A DNA stretch of 64,000 nt from Actinomycetaceae bacterium (GTDB lineage: Bacteria; Actinomycetota; Actinomycetes; Actinomycetales; Actinomycetaceae), in NCBI GenBank assembly GCA_030530685.1, contig JAUMUM010000002.1, positions 179,147 through 243,146 on the forward strand. Reading direction: 5' to 3'. Of this stretch, positions 42,305 through 50,920 are shown piece by piece. The translations under genes were made by a program, and so were the position numbers. Under the pieces are notes generated by a model, which was given only the letters and a program-made list of their open reading frames with translations, was not told the DNA's origin and made no database searches. Every line of letters starts with the position of its first letter. Within the stretch, counting starts at the first letter, position 1.

Positions 42305-43599
42305 TGCGGTTCCTTTCTCCTTATGCCGCGGAACTCAGATCCAGGCCGCCGAGCCGGTGAGGCGCTCGACTTCCCCTGGGGATCGACGATAATTTCCTGT
42401 CCCGATACGAACGAGCCGGTCTCGATGACGGCGTCAGCCGCGACCGCTCGGCGTATGAGGGCCAGTGCGACGGGGCCATCGTCGGGATGTCTTGCAGCAG
42501 CCACTATACTTCCAGCCGCACGTCCCGCGCTGGTGATTTGATCACCCGGTGCCGGCAACTCGTCGAGCGGACCCTCAAGGTACAGGAGTGTCAAACGTCG
42601 CGGTGGTTTGCCCAGATTCACGAGTTTTGCAACGGTTTCCTGGCCGCGGTAGCAGCCTTTGTCGAGGTGGACGGCCGTTCGCAGCCAGTCGAATTCGTGC
42701 GGAAGAGCACGTGCGTCGACGTCGGCGATCCGCGGGCGCCACGCGGCGATGCGGGCCGCCTCCCACGCCAGGGCCCCGGCCGGCACGAGTCCTGCAGTCA
42801 TCAACCGCGTCACTATGTCATCGAGCTCATTCCTGTCGGCAACGACGACGAATCGCCGCCAGCCGGCCGCCGGGTGCTCGGTGTCATCTGCGGTGTACGT
42901 GGCACCACCGGGGACGACGCCGGGCCAGGGGTCCTGCCATACGATGGGAAGCCGCGGCGCGTAGGCACACTGGCGCCAGACCGGCCCCACTCCGGGATGC
43001 GCGGACACCGGGCCGCGGTGAGGCTGCTGGTCGCCCGAGCTCGCCTGCCCGCCGGGGCGCGCCCGCAGCAAATCGCCACCGTTGGCGCTGGCACTTTCGC
43101 CGGCGCCGGCCTCGAGGGCTCCGCTACCGCTGGCGCTGGCACTACCGCTGTCGCCGGCACCGTCACCGATGCCGCCGTCGCCGCTGGCGAAACCGCCGAT
43201 AGCCGCGAGCTCCTCGCGCAGGCGCACCTCCACGCGCATCATGAAGCGCATCGACTCGAGGAATTCCACCCACCCTCCGCCCCATCCGGGGTCGGTGAGG
43301 AGCCACGTCGTCTGGCCGTCGTCGACAACACCTGCCGCGCCCTGCACGTGCCCGGCCGGATCGAGCAGCAGGGTCTCGGTCGAGTCGCCCGCGCGCAGGG
43401 ACAGGAGGAGCTGCGAGGTCAGCGAGTTGAGCCAGGCGAGCCGATCGGGCCCTTCGACGCTGACGATGTCCCAGTGGGAAAGGTCGACGAAGGCCCGCCC
43501 GCTCGCGAGCGCGCGATGCTCGCCGACGGGGTCGCCGTAGTGGGCCGCGGTGCCGGCGTCGATCCCCTCGCTGGGAACGGCGCCCTGGATGTCCAGCAT
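42301..43599 (-). CDS. ygfZ: Folate-binding YgfZ/GcvT-like protein with low-complexity insert
   Basis: A 432-residue member of the tetrahydrofolate-binding YgfZ (IBA57-like) family, which supports assembly or repair of certain iron-sulfur enzymes. The signature KGCYRGQETVAKLVNLGK (about residue 310) is intact, and the aminomethyltransferase-like N-terminus is present (GRAFVDLSHWDIVSVEGPDRLAWLNSL). Unusual: residues about 142-197 are a Gly/Ser/Ala low-complexity insert (GDGAGDSGSASASGSG and further) placed between strands of the first domain, absent from usual family members of 300-370 residues. Its ATG shares one base with the stop of the nitrobindin-like gene (TGATG), and it overlaps DUF2516 downstream: a tight three-gene operon. 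Confidence 0.9.
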   Translation of the reverse strand: MLDIQGAVPSEGIDAGTAAHYGDPVGEHRALASGRAFVDLSHWDIVSVEGPDRLAWLNSLTSQLLLSLRAGDSTETLLLDPAGHVQGAAGVVDDGQTTWLLTDPGWGGGWVEFLESMRFMMRVEVRLREELAAIGGFASGDGGIGDGAGDSGSASASGSGALEAGAGESASANGGDLLRARPGGQASSGDQQPHRGPVSAHPGVGPVWRQCAYAPRLPIVWQDPWPGVVPGGATYTADDTEHPAAGWRRFVVVADRNELDDIVTRLMTAGLVPAGALAWEAARIAAWRPRIADVDARALPHEFDWLRTAVHLDKGCYRGQETVAKLVNLGKPPRRLTLLYLEGPLDELPAPGDQITSAGRAAGSIVAAARHPDDGPVALALIRRAVAADAVIETGSFVSGQEIIVDPQGKSSASPARRPGSEFRGIRRKEPQ

Positions 43600-44174
43600 C
43601 AGCCCCGCCCCACTCGCGTCAGGCGGCCGGCCATGTAGCTGGCGAGCTCGTGGCCGAAGGCGGCGATGTCGTAGGCCACGAACAGGTCGCTCTCAACGAG
43701 CCCGGCCATGAGCCTCGCACCCTCGAAGGTGGCGGACGTCGGAGTGGCGGCGATGGCGTCAGCGGCCATCTGCAACTGGGGACCCTTGATGAGCCCCGCC
43801 CACGTAATGGCGTGACCGGCCGGGTTGGAGGTCACCGCCTCGAGGATGGTGGCGCCGTCGCGCTGGTCGACGCCGGGCGCCGCGCGGAGGTAGCCGGTCA
43901 CCGATGACCACGGGCTCGCTTTGGTCAGGCGCGCGTAGGCGACGTCGCCGCGCTCCTCCTTGTCGAGGACGGCAGGGTCTTCATCGGCCAGCCAGACTCG
44001 GGAGGACACGCGCAGGTAGGGTCCGTCGTCGTCATTGTCGATGGCGAGTTCGTGGACGTACGCGGCGGTCTCGATGCCTTCGTAGTCGATGAGGCCCGCT
44101 CCGCGCCAGGAACCGACGAGCCACGCCATCGGATAGGTCTCGGGCGCGAGGCCCTCGGGAATCTGGAAAACCAT
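43599..44174 (-). CDS. Nitrobindin-like heme-binding beta-barrel protein (FABP family)
   Basis: A 191-residue protein of the actinobacterial DUF1794/FABP-like family related to nitrobindin and the THAP4 C-terminus, which form ten-stranded barrels binding heme and reacting with nitric oxide or peroxynitrite. The opening MAWLVGSWRGAGLIDYEG matches the family's LxGxWxGxG. The C-terminal segment LFVAYDIAAFGHELASYMAGRLTRV contains the conserved histidine expected to bind heme iron. ATG at 44174 has GAGG upstream. It is the first gene of the operon with ygfZ and DUF2516, starting nine bases after the membrane protein gene. Confidence 0.83.
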   Translation of the reverse strand: MVFQIPEGLAPETYPMAWLVGSWRGAGLIDYEGIETAAYVHELAIDNDDDGPYLRVSSRVWLADEDPAVLDKEERGDVAYARLTKASPWSSVTGYLRAAPGVDQRDGATILEAVTSNPAGHAITWAGLIKGPQLQMAADAIAATPTSATFEGARLMAGLVESDLFVAYDIAAFGHELASYMAGRLTRVGRG

Positions 44175-44183
44175 GCCTCTAGG

Positions 44184-45113
44184 CTATTGCACGATGAGAA
44201 GCGAGGCATAGCCTATGGCGCCCAACACGCAGTGCGGGAGCACCGCCAGCGACACGGCAACCGACCTCGAGGACACGTCCTTCGCGGCGAGGTCCGCCAG
44301 CGACGCCGATACGCCAAAGCTCAGGGCGATGCAGGCGGCCCACACATACGGGGCAGGATTCGACGTCGGCTCGATCGTCATGATCAGGCAGATTCCCCCA
44401 ACGAGGGCGCAGGCGGTCAGCCACACGGGCAATGCCCACCTGGCGGAGGCGCCGCGCGACAGCGTGCGCCCCGTCTTCGCGGCGTAGCGGCCGAGGGAGC
44501 CGAACAACATCATGACCGCGATCATCCATATTATCCCGAGTCCGTCGAACCGCATGACGCTAACCCACAGCGCCGCCGAGCAGACGACGAGGCTGCCCAG
44601 ATATGTGCCGGACACCTGGCCGAGCAGGTTCTCGCGCCCGTCCTTGCGCACCATCTCGCCCATGAATGCCGCGAAAATCGCAAGGGCAGCCACGTAGACG
44701 ACGTAGACGGCACCGTGCCACGCCGCGAAGATCGCCAGCGCGCCGATGCCCGCCATGATGGTCTTCGCGATCTGCGGCTGGGGGAAGCGCATGGCCCTGA
44801 CCCACCCGGGTATGAAGGCGACAACGAGCGCCGCGACTACCACGACCGTCGGCATGCTTGACGCTAGCGAACTCGGACGTGCCGTGTCACACCACCCGTC
44901 GGGAACCACGCACTCTTCCCCCGGTTGCAGGTCCGGGCACGGATTGGGGCAGCCGGAACCGCGGTCCTCGAGGAGGAACCCAAGCCACGCCGCGCATCCG
45001 AGCGCGAGGCAGGCCACTATCGAAGCTATCAGGGCGTAGGCGACCTCCCGCTTCCCCGCAACCGCAGGCCTGTCCCGTTTCGACCTTTCGGCGGGAGAAG
45101 ACGACTGACTCAT
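44184..45113 (-). CDS. Membrane protein of unknown function with cysteine-rich loop
   Basis: A 309-residue protein I do not recognise. It has a basic hydrophilic N-terminus, then about nine hydrophobic spans (VAYALIASIVACLALGCAAWLGF, PTVVVVAALVVAFIPGWV, MAGIGALAIFAAWHGAVYVVYVAALAIFAAF, and others). Between spans 1 and 2 is a loop with five cysteines in GCPNPCPDLQPGEECVVPDGWC, probably outside the membrane and disulfide-bonded. ATG at 45113 is preceded only by a weak GGGACA site. It ends nine bases before the nitrobindin-like gene, so it probably belongs to the same operon. It is divergent from glnR. Confidence 0.65.
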   Translation of the reverse strand: MSQSSSPAERSKRDRPAVAGKREVAYALIASIVACLALGCAAWLGFLLEDRGSGCPNPCPDLQPGEECVVPDGWCDTARPSSLASSMPTVVVVAALVVAFIPGWVRAMRFPQPQIAKTIMAGIGALAIFAAWHGAVYVVYVAALAIFAAFMGEMVRKDGRENLLGQVSGTYLGSLVVCSAALWVSVMRFDGLGIIWMIAVMMLFGSLGRYAAKTGRTLSRGASARWALPVWLTACALVGGICLIMTIEPTSNPAPYVWAACIALSFGVSASLADLAAKDVSSRSVAVSLAVLPHCVLGAIGYASLLIVQ

Positions 45114-45307
45114 GCCGCCATTGTCCCACACCTGGAGCACCCGGTGCTTTTCAAGGACTTGGTCACTAAGGCCCATCCCATACCGCCCCGCCAAACCGGC
45201 AGGTAGCATGGCTTCGGTCGATACCCCTTCACAGCCGGTCACCCCTCCACGACCGGCACCACGAGACGCCACTGACGACGATACCCACGTGCCCGAGAGG
45301 AGTAGCG

Positions 45308-46018
45308 ATGAGGGATGCCGTGCTCCTGACTGCCGAAGGCGGCGGCCCGGAAGCCGTACTTCCCGGTCTGATGTCGCTGCCTCTTGATGTGTCGGTGGCT
45401 CCGATGAGCCCGCCGTCGCTCATCGCCAACCTCGACGCTCCGCTGATCATCCTCGACGGACGGCACGACCTGGATTCGGCGCGGGAGGCGTGCGACGCCG
45501 TCGCAGGGTCGCTCCAGACGCCACCGATTCTGCTCGTCGTCGACGAGGAGGGGTACGCCGTCGTCTCGGCCTCGTGGGGCGTTGCGGACACCGTGCTCCA
45601 CAGCGCACCGCCCGCGGAGATCCACGCGCGCATCCGCATCGCGCGTGAGCACGCCGAGGCACGGGCGTCCCGGGCCGAGCGGTCGCTCGTCGTTCACGCG
45701 GGCGAGCTCGTCATCGATCCCGGCGCATTCGAGGCCACTGTCGAGGGGCAGGTCCTCGAGTTGACGTTCAAGGAGTTCGAGTTACTCCACTACCTCGCCC
45801 TGCGTCCGGGCCGCGTGGTCTCGCGTGAGACGCTGCTCGAAGAGGTGTGGGGCTATGACTATTTCGGAGGCTCGCGGACCGTCGACGTTCACGTGCGCAG
45901 GCTGCGGGCCAAGCTCGGGGCCTCGCACAAGTCCCTCATTTCGACCGTGAGGAACGTCGGCTATCGCTTCGAGCCCGGAGGCCGACGTGGGAGGGCAGGG
46001 CGGGAGCCTCGCCGGTAA
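45308..46018 (+). CDS. glnR: GlnR-type orphan response regulator, nitrogen metabolism
   Basis: A 236-residue OmpR-type DNA-binding protein. The N-terminal atypical receiver matches actinobacterial GlnR: SVAPMSPPSLIANLDAPLIILDGRHDLDSAREAC with Asp50 in the conserved place, LLVVDEEGYAVVSASWGVADTVLHSA and PPAEIHARIRIA. The C-terminal winged helix shows LELTFKEFELLHYLALRPGRVVSRETLLEEVWGYDYFGGSRTVDVHVRRLRAKLG and ISTVRNVGYRFE. GlnR controls ammonium assimilation genes in actinobacteria and works without a partner kinase; none is present here. ATG at 45308 follows GAGAGGAGT. In many actinobacteria glnR precedes mshD, but here it is followed by 520 bases without a gene. Confidence 0.85.
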   Translation: MRDAVLLTAEGGGPEAVLPGLMSLPLDVSVAPMSPPSLIANLDAPLIILDGRHDLDSAREACDAVAGSLQTPPILLVVDEEGYAVVSASWGVADTVLHSAPPAEIHARIRIAREHAEARASRAERSLVVHAGELVIDPGAFEATVEGQVLELTFKEFELLHYLALRPGRVVSRETLLEEVWGYDYFGGSRTVDVHVRRLRAKLGASHKSLISTVRNVGYRFEPGGRRGRAGREPRR

Positions 46019-46480
46019 GTCAGGTCCGGGGCGCGCCGGGGCCGCGACTCGGTTGGCGCGCGAATCGTCTAAGGCCCGCGACTCGGGGCAGCTCCTGCGG
46101 CGAGCGCTCGCGGCGCTGTGCCGGACGCGCGGACTGTTGCCCGCGGCGAGGAACAGGCGCGGGCGTTCCGCGGGGGCGTGGCCGCGGACTCCACACCATC
46201 CGCGATGGCGACGCAAGCCTCCGGTACCTGGCCGCGCGGCAGAGCGAGAACTGCGAACTGCGCAATTTTCCTTGGAATTCCGGGGTTGTCGACGGCTCCC
46301 ATGCGGCGCTTTGGAGCCTCGCGCAACACGCGAAAACACGTCGGCTTTGAACGTGACACGGGCCCGCACATGCCATATGCTTGAGGCACGGCATCGGATC
46401 ATGAAAGCCCCGGGCTCCAACTATTGCCGCTACGAGCGGCCTTCGCGCCGACTGGCGCTCTCAGGTCCGGTGTCCTCTCA
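46019..46480. other. Intergenic region after glnR, no supported gene
   Basis: About 460 bases with no frame that has both a ribosome site and normal codon character. The hairpin that closes the region is listed separately. Confidence 0.5.
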
Positions 46481-46514
46481 AGGGGAGGGCCACATGTTCA
46501 TGTGGCCCTCCCCT
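46481..46514. terminator. 15-bp hairpin terminator after iron ABC operon
   Basis: A perfect 15-base-pair stem (AGGGGAGGGCCACAT / ATGTGGCCCTCCCCT) with a GTTC loop lies 25 bases past the stop of the ATPase gene on the minus strand. It could also end glnR readthrough on the plus strand. Confidence 0.8.
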
Positions 46515-46539
46515 AATTGCTGTCGCCTCCCGCCGGTCT

Positions 46540-47349
46540 TCACTCCCCGCTCGGCGACTCGGAGTGATGCCTCCCGATCGGCAGGACCAGGGGCTTGCCA
46601 GAAACCGGATCGTCAATGACCTGGCTGCGCATCCCGAACACCTGCGCGACGAGCTCGGACGTCAGGATCTTCCCGGGCTCTCCCGCGGCGCATATGCTCC
46701 CGGCCTTCATCGCCACGAGGACATCCGCGTAGCGCGCGGCGAGGTTGAGGTCGTGCAGAACCATGACGATGGTCGTGCCGCGCGAGGCATTGAGGTCCGT
46801 GAGCAGGTCGAGCACCTCGACCTGGTGCGTGACGTCCAGGAAGGTGGTCGGCTCGTCGAGCAGGAGTATGTCCGTCTCCTGCGCCAGGGCCATCGCGATC
46901 CACACGCGCTGGCGCTGGCCACCCGACAGCTCGTCGACGGATCGCTCGGACAGCTCCGTCGTGAATGTCGCGGCCAGCGCGTTGTCGACGGCCTCGTAAT
47001 CGTGGGCAGTCCAGCGCCCGAGCAGCCCCTGGTGGGGGTGACGCCCGCGCCCGACGAGGTCGGCCACGACGATGCCCTCCGGCGCCACGGGCCCCTGTGG
47101 CAGCAATCCGAGCATCCGCGCCGTCTCCTTCGAGGAGCGCTCGCCTATCGCCTTGCCGTCCAGGACGACGGTGCCCTCGCGCGGCCCCAACAGCCTGGCG
47201 TAGGCGCGCAGCAGCGTCGACTTGCCACACCCATTGCCACCGACGATCACGGTGATCTTCCCGATCTCGATGTCGAGGCTCAGCTCTTCGACGACGGTGT
47301 GGGCGCCGTAGGCGAGCGTGACGGATCGTGCTGCGAGTTCGTGTGTCAT
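46540..47349 (-). CDS. Iron-siderophore ABC transporter ATP-binding protein
   Basis: A 269-residue ABC ATPase of the FepC/FecE type. Walker A is VGGNGCGKSTLLRA, the Q-loop is GLLPQGPVAPEG, the ABC signature is VDELSGGQRQRVWIAMALAQ, Walker B is ILLLDEPTTFLD and the H-loop is MVLHDLNLAARYAD. The GRGRHPHQGL segment after the Q-loop is typical of the iron-chelate subfamily. The ATG overlaps the stop of the upstream permease (ATGA). It powers uptake by the two permeases upstream in the same operon. Confidence 0.93.
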   Translation of the reverse strand: MTHELAARSVTLAYGAHTVVEELSLDIEIGKITVIVGGNGCGKSTLLRAYARLLGPREGTVVLDGKAIGERSSKETARMLGLLPQGPVAPEGIVVADLVGRGRHPHQGLLGRWTAHDYEAVDNALAATFTTELSERSVDELSGGQRQRVWIAMALAQETDILLLDEPTTFLDVTHQVEVLDLLTDLNASRGTTIVMVLHDLNLAARYADVLVAMKAGSICAAGEPGKILTSELVAQVFGMRSQVIDDPVSGKPLVLPIGRHHSESPSGE

Positions 47350-48605
47350 AGGGAGCTTCCCGAGCGGTTGGATCTGATGAGGAGGTAGATGAGGTACGGG
47401 GCGCCGAGCACGCCGGTGATCACGCCGACGGGGTAGCGCACGCCGAAGAAGTACTGGCCCGCAAAGTCCGACGCCATCACGAGGATCGCCCCGATCATCG
47501 CGGACGGTATGAGCAGCGAGGCCCCCGGCCCCATGACGCGTGCGGCTATGGGGCCGGCCATGAAGGCCACGAAGGCGATCGGCCCGCACGCCGACGTCGC
47601 CATGGCCACGAGCCCCACGGCGCAGATGATCATGCTCACCCGCGCGAATTGGACGTTCACGCCCAGGCCCATGGCGGAGTCGTCGCCGAAGCGCATGATG
47701 TTCAGGTTACGGCTCTGGACCACCATGAATGGCAGCAGGAGAGCGCACGCCAGGGCCAGCGGGGCAAGGCGCTCCCACGAGGCATGGTGCAGGCTTCCGG
47801 TCAGCCAGCGGTTGGCCACCACCAGGTCCCACATGGCCGCCTTGGACACGACGTAGGTCACGACGCTGTTGAGGATGGCGGCCACACCAATGCCCACAAG
47901 GATGAGGCGCGTTCCGGCGAAGCCTTTCCGGTAGGAGAGGAAGTAGATCGCCATGGCCGTGGCCAGCGCTCCGGCCAGCGCCATGAGCGAGACGTCCCCG
48001 TCGTCCATGTGCAGCATGAGGATGCCGATCACGCCCGTGGCCGAAGCCCCCGCGCTGATGCCGATGATGTCGGGCGAGGCCAGCTGGTTGCGAAGCATCG
48101 TCTGGAAGGTGATGCCCCCGGCGCCGAAGGCCAGGCCGGCGAAGAGCGCCAGGCTCGCCCGGGGAAGGCGGATCTCCCCCACCGCGTAGGTGGCGCCGGG
48201 AATGTCCTCGCCGCGAATGACGTCCCAGACCACCGGCAGTCCGTAGAACGTGGAGCCGCAGGTCACGGACACGACGTACAGGGCCACGACCGCGGCGAGG
48301 AGGATCGCCGTAACGATGGCCCGGCGCCGCTGCCTCGCGCGCCGGCCTTCCCGAATGGAACGCCGACGCGATGCGCCCGGCTGCCGGGCCTCGCCGCCCG
48401 GCGGTGAGGCCGCAGGCTCTGCTGCCACCGCGGCGGCGCCTTCGCCCTTGGCACCAGCATGCGCGACGCCCTCGCCCTCGAGCACTGCCGCGCCACCGGC
48501 GCGTTTAGCTTCCGCGGCTGCCCCTTCGCTCCCGGGCCCGGTCTGGCCAGCCACAGCTGCGGCCTTCCCGCGCGCGCCAGCCCGGCTCACCGTCTCTTCG
48601 CTCAC
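47346..48605 (-). CDS. Iron-siderophore ABC transporter permease with long N-terminal extension
   Basis: A 419-residue FecCD-family permease. From about residue 95 it has the normal family pattern: IVTAILLAAVVALYVVSV, IRLPRASLALFAGLAFGAGGITFQTMLRNQLASPDIIGISAGASATGV and CGPIAFVAFMAGPIAARVMGP, about nine or ten spans. The first 90 residues are an Ala/Gly/Glu- and then Arg-rich extension (EGAAAEAKRAGGAAVLEGEG; RRRSIREGRRARQRRR) not normal for the family. If translated it would stay in the cytosol. A later start within it is possible, but the GTG at 48605 overlaps the previous stop (GTGA), supporting the long form. It pairs with the permease at 48602. Confidence 0.88.
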   Translation of the reverse strand: MSEETVSRAGARGKAAAVAGQTGPGSEGAAAEAKRAGGAAVLEGEGVAHAGAKGEGAAAVAAEPAASPPGGEARQPGASRRRSIREGRRARQRRRAIVTAILLAAVVALYVVSVTCGSTFYGLPVVWDVIRGEDIPGATYAVGEIRLPRASLALFAGLAFGAGGITFQTMLRNQLASPDIIGISAGASATGVIGILMLHMDDGDVSLMALAGALATAMAIYFLSYRKGFAGTRLILVGIGVAAILNSVVTYVVSKAAMWDLVVANRWLTGSLHHASWERLAPLALACALLLPFMVVQSRNLNIMRFGDDSAMGLGVNVQFARVSMIICAVGLVAMATSACGPIAFVAFMAGPIAARVMGPGASLLIPSAMIGAILVMASDFAGQYFFGVRYPVGVITGVLGAPYLIYLLIRSNRSGSSL

Positions 48606-49645
48606 AGTTCACGCACCTTCTGCCTCCGCACGATCCAAATGAAGAACGGCGCTCCGATGAGCGGCGTGACGATGCCGACGTCGAGCTGCTCGCCATCGAC
48701 GAGGATCCTGCCAACGAGGTCGGCGCCAACCAGCAGCGCCGCCCCCAGCAGCGCGGAGAAGGGCAGTAGCCACCGGTGATCGACGCCGATGAGCAGCCGG
48801 CACACGTGCGGAACCACGAGACCGACAAAGCCAATGGGACCCGCAACGGCCGTCGCCGCGCCGCACAGCATGACGGCGCCTACCGACGCCAGCGCGCGGG
48901 TGCGGCCCACGTTCTCGCCGAGCCCCCGGGCGACGTCGTCCCCCAGCGCCAACGAGTTCATGCCGCGCGCCGTGGCCAGGCAGATGAGCGCGCCGGCCGC
49001 CAGGAAGGGAGCCACGAGGCCTATCCGCCCCCAGCTGGCACCGCCGACGTCGCCAATCTGCCAGAACCGGAAGTTACTCAGGACGTTGGCGCGCGGCAGG
49101 ATGAGCGCGTTGATCAGCGACATGGTCGCCGCCGACGTCGCCGCGCCCGCCAGGGCGAGCTTGAGCGGAGTCGCCCCGCCGCGCCCCAGCGAGCCTATCG
49201 AGTAGACGAATATCGCGGCCAGGCTCGCACCGATGATCGCCACGAAGACCTTGGTCGTGGCATTGGTCAGGCCGAAGAACACCATCCCCGTCACCACGGC
49301 GAAGGCCGCCCCGTTCGACACGCCGAGGATGCCGGGGTCGGCCAGCGGGTTGCGGGTCACGGCCTGCATGGCCGCCCCCGACAGCGCGAGCGCCGCACCG
49401 ATGAGGATGGCCAGCACGGCGCGCGGCAGCCGCTTGACCACCCTGGCCTCGCCGATCGAGGCGGCGTCGCCGTCGAGCGCACCGACGATGTCGCTCAGCG
49501 ACACGCCGCGGGCACCGAATGCCACCGCCGCGCAAAACACCGCAACGAGCACCGCGCATCCGACGGCCAACCACACAATGCGCAAAGCGGCCGAGTCCCG
49601 GAGCCTGTCCGAGCTCGCCCGCTGCGCCACTTCGACATCACTCAA
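48602..49645 (-). CDS. Iron-siderophore ABC transporter permease
   Basis: A 347-residue FecCD-family permease: RLPRAVLAILIGAALALSGAAMQAVTRNPLADPGILGVSNGAAFAVV, LRFWQIGDVGGA-type segment (FRFWQIGDVGGASWG), and AGPIGFVGLVVPHVCRLLIGVDHRWLLPFSALLGAALLVGADLVGR, the coupling helix region that contacts the ATPase. About ten spans. The start is given as TTG at 49645, with a weak AAAAGG site. It forms the membrane channel as a heterodimer with the next gene. It lies 39 bases after the binding-protein gene. Confidence 0.92.
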   Translation of the reverse strand: MSDVEVAQRASSDRLRDSAALRIVWLAVGCAVLVAVFCAAVAFGARGVSLSDIVGALDGDAASIGEARVVKRLPRAVLAILIGAALALSGAAMQAVTRNPLADPGILGVSNGAAFAVVTGMVFFGLTNATTKVFVAIIGASLAAIFVYSIGSLGRGGATPLKLALAGAATSAATMSLINALILPRANVLSNFRFWQIGDVGGASWGRIGLVAPFLAAGALICLATARGMNSLALGDDVARGLGENVGRTRALASVGAVMLCGAATAVAGPIGFVGLVVPHVCRLLIGVDHRWLLPFSALLGAALLVGADLVGRILVDGEQLDVGIVTPLIGAPFFIWIVRRQKVREL

Positions 49646-49684
49646 AGTGCTTGCCTTTTCGCGTCAGGCCGGTATCGGCCGGCA

Positions 49685-50797
49685 TCAGGACGACTTGTTC
49701 GCCGCTTCTTCGATGAGACCGAAGTAGTTGTCGATTCCCCACGGCAGGCCGAGGGGCGACGGGCTGGCCATGGCGGCCTGCGGCGTCTCGTTCTCCAAAA
49801 GCGCGATGCGGCCCTCTTTGATGGCCGGGATGTTCGACAGGAGCGGGTCGTCCTGGAGCCGCTTGACGAGGTCGTCCGATCCATAGGAGACGATGACGTC
49901 GACATCGTCGAACCGGTCGGCGTCCTCGGCACTGACCTCGACGTAGAACTCCTCGGCCGTCTTGCTCTCCTCGTCGACGATGGCGGGCACGCCGAAGCCG
50001 TACTGCTTGAGGAAGGCGGCGCGGGTGTCGCCCGTCGTGTAGAAGCTGATCTTGGAAAGGTCGGCGTCGTTGTCGTAGCCGGAGAACAGGACGGTCTTGC
50101 CCTTGATGTCCGGGTGGGCGTCGAGCGCCTCGTTGACGCGGGCGTCCAGGTCGGAGATGAGCTGCTCACCTTCCTGCGACTTGCCGATCGCCTTGGAGTT
50201 CATGCGGATCATGCACTCCATCGTGGTCTGCCACGGCTTGCCCGGGTAGGCGACGACGGGCGCGATCTTCGACAGCTTGTCGTAGTCTTCCTGGCTCAGG
50301 CCCGAGGAGGAGGCGAGGATGACGTCGGGGTTGGTCTTCTCGACTTCCTCGTAGGGGATGGAGTCGGTTTCATCGAAGAGGGCGGGCGTCTCGGCGCCGA
50401 GCTCCGTCAGCTTGTCCTCGACCCAGGGAAGCACGCCGTTGTCATCGTCGTCGCCCCAGGTCGTCTTGGTCATCCCGACCGGGACGACGCCGAGGGCCAG
50501 CGGAACCTCATGATTGCCCCACGAAACGGTGGCCACGCGCTCGGGCTGCTTCTCGATCGTCGTCGTGCCGTAGGCGTGCTCGATTTCGAGCGGGAACTGA
50601 ACCTCACCCTCCGTGGGCTGGCAGGCGGTGTCCGAAACGTCCTGAGTCTCGGCTTGAGCCGTGGTCTCCTGCGAGCCCGACTCCGAGGTGCTGGCATCGC
50701 TCGACTCGGAGGAGTCCGAGTCGCCCGAGGAACAGGCGCCCAGACTCAAAGCGAAGACGGCGGTCAGCGCCATGGCCGTCCGATGAAATGTACGCAC
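49685..50797 (-). CDS. Iron-siderophore-binding lipoprotein
   Basis: A 370-residue substrate-binding protein. The signal VRTFHRTAMALTAVFALSLGACSS has the lipobox SLGAC and is followed by a Ser/Asp/Glu linker. The FepB/FhuD-type fold is shown by YGTTTIEKQPERVATVSW, NPDVILASSSGLSQEDYDKLSKIAPVVAYPG, GEQLISDLDARVNEAL and DVDVIVSYGSDD. It captures ferric siderophore outside the membrane and delivers it to the permeases. GTG at 50797 is chosen over an ATG at 50833 because GGGAG is five bases upstream and the signal peptide is then normal. It is the first gene of the operon, under an iron box. Confidence 0.92.
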   Translation of the reverse strand: MRTFHRTAMALTAVFALSLGACSSGDSDSSESSDASTSESGSQETTAQAETQDVSDTACQPTEGEVQFPLEIEHAYGTTTIEKQPERVATVSWGNHEVPLALGVVPVGMTKTTWGDDDDNGVLPWVEDKLTELGAETPALFDETDSIPYEEVEKTNPDVILASSSGLSQEDYDKLSKIAPVVAYPGKPWQTTMECMIRMNSKAIGKSQEGEQLISDLDARVNEALDAHPDIKGKTVLFSGYDNDADLSKISFYTTGDTRAAFLKQYGFGVPAIVDEESKTAEEFYVEVSAEDADRFDDVDVIVSYGSDDLVKRLQDDPLLSNIPAIKEGRIALLENETPQAAMASPSPLGLPWGIDNYFGLIEEAANKSS

Positions 50798-50837
50798 GGG
50801 TACTCCCTTCAAAGAAGTGTGAATGAAGCCCAACGGG

Positions 50838-50878
50838 GGCGGTTAGGCACACCTAACGGTACAGGGTGGAACTATAGC
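50838..50878 (-). promoter_or_regulatory. Iron box and -10 of siderophore operon
   Basis: The 19 bases at 50838-50856 agree with the DtxR/IdeR consensus TTAGGTTAGGCTAACCTAA at 14 positions, with the core GGTTAGGC...ACCTAA. On the minus strand a TATAGT hexamer (complement of ACTATA at about 50871-50876) lies just upstream, so the box would cover the transcript start. It is 41 bases from the lipoprotein start codon. Repression by iron-loaded IdeR/DtxR is inferred. Confidence 0.7.
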
Positions 50879-50920
50879 TAGCGCTGTAAGCTTGCGCACT
50901 TTCCGTCCGGATGGCGTCGC

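Noticed and set aside
46019..46539. Small open frames on both strands after glnR
   Set aside because: All have biased shadow-like composition, no ribosome sites and no recognisable motifs.
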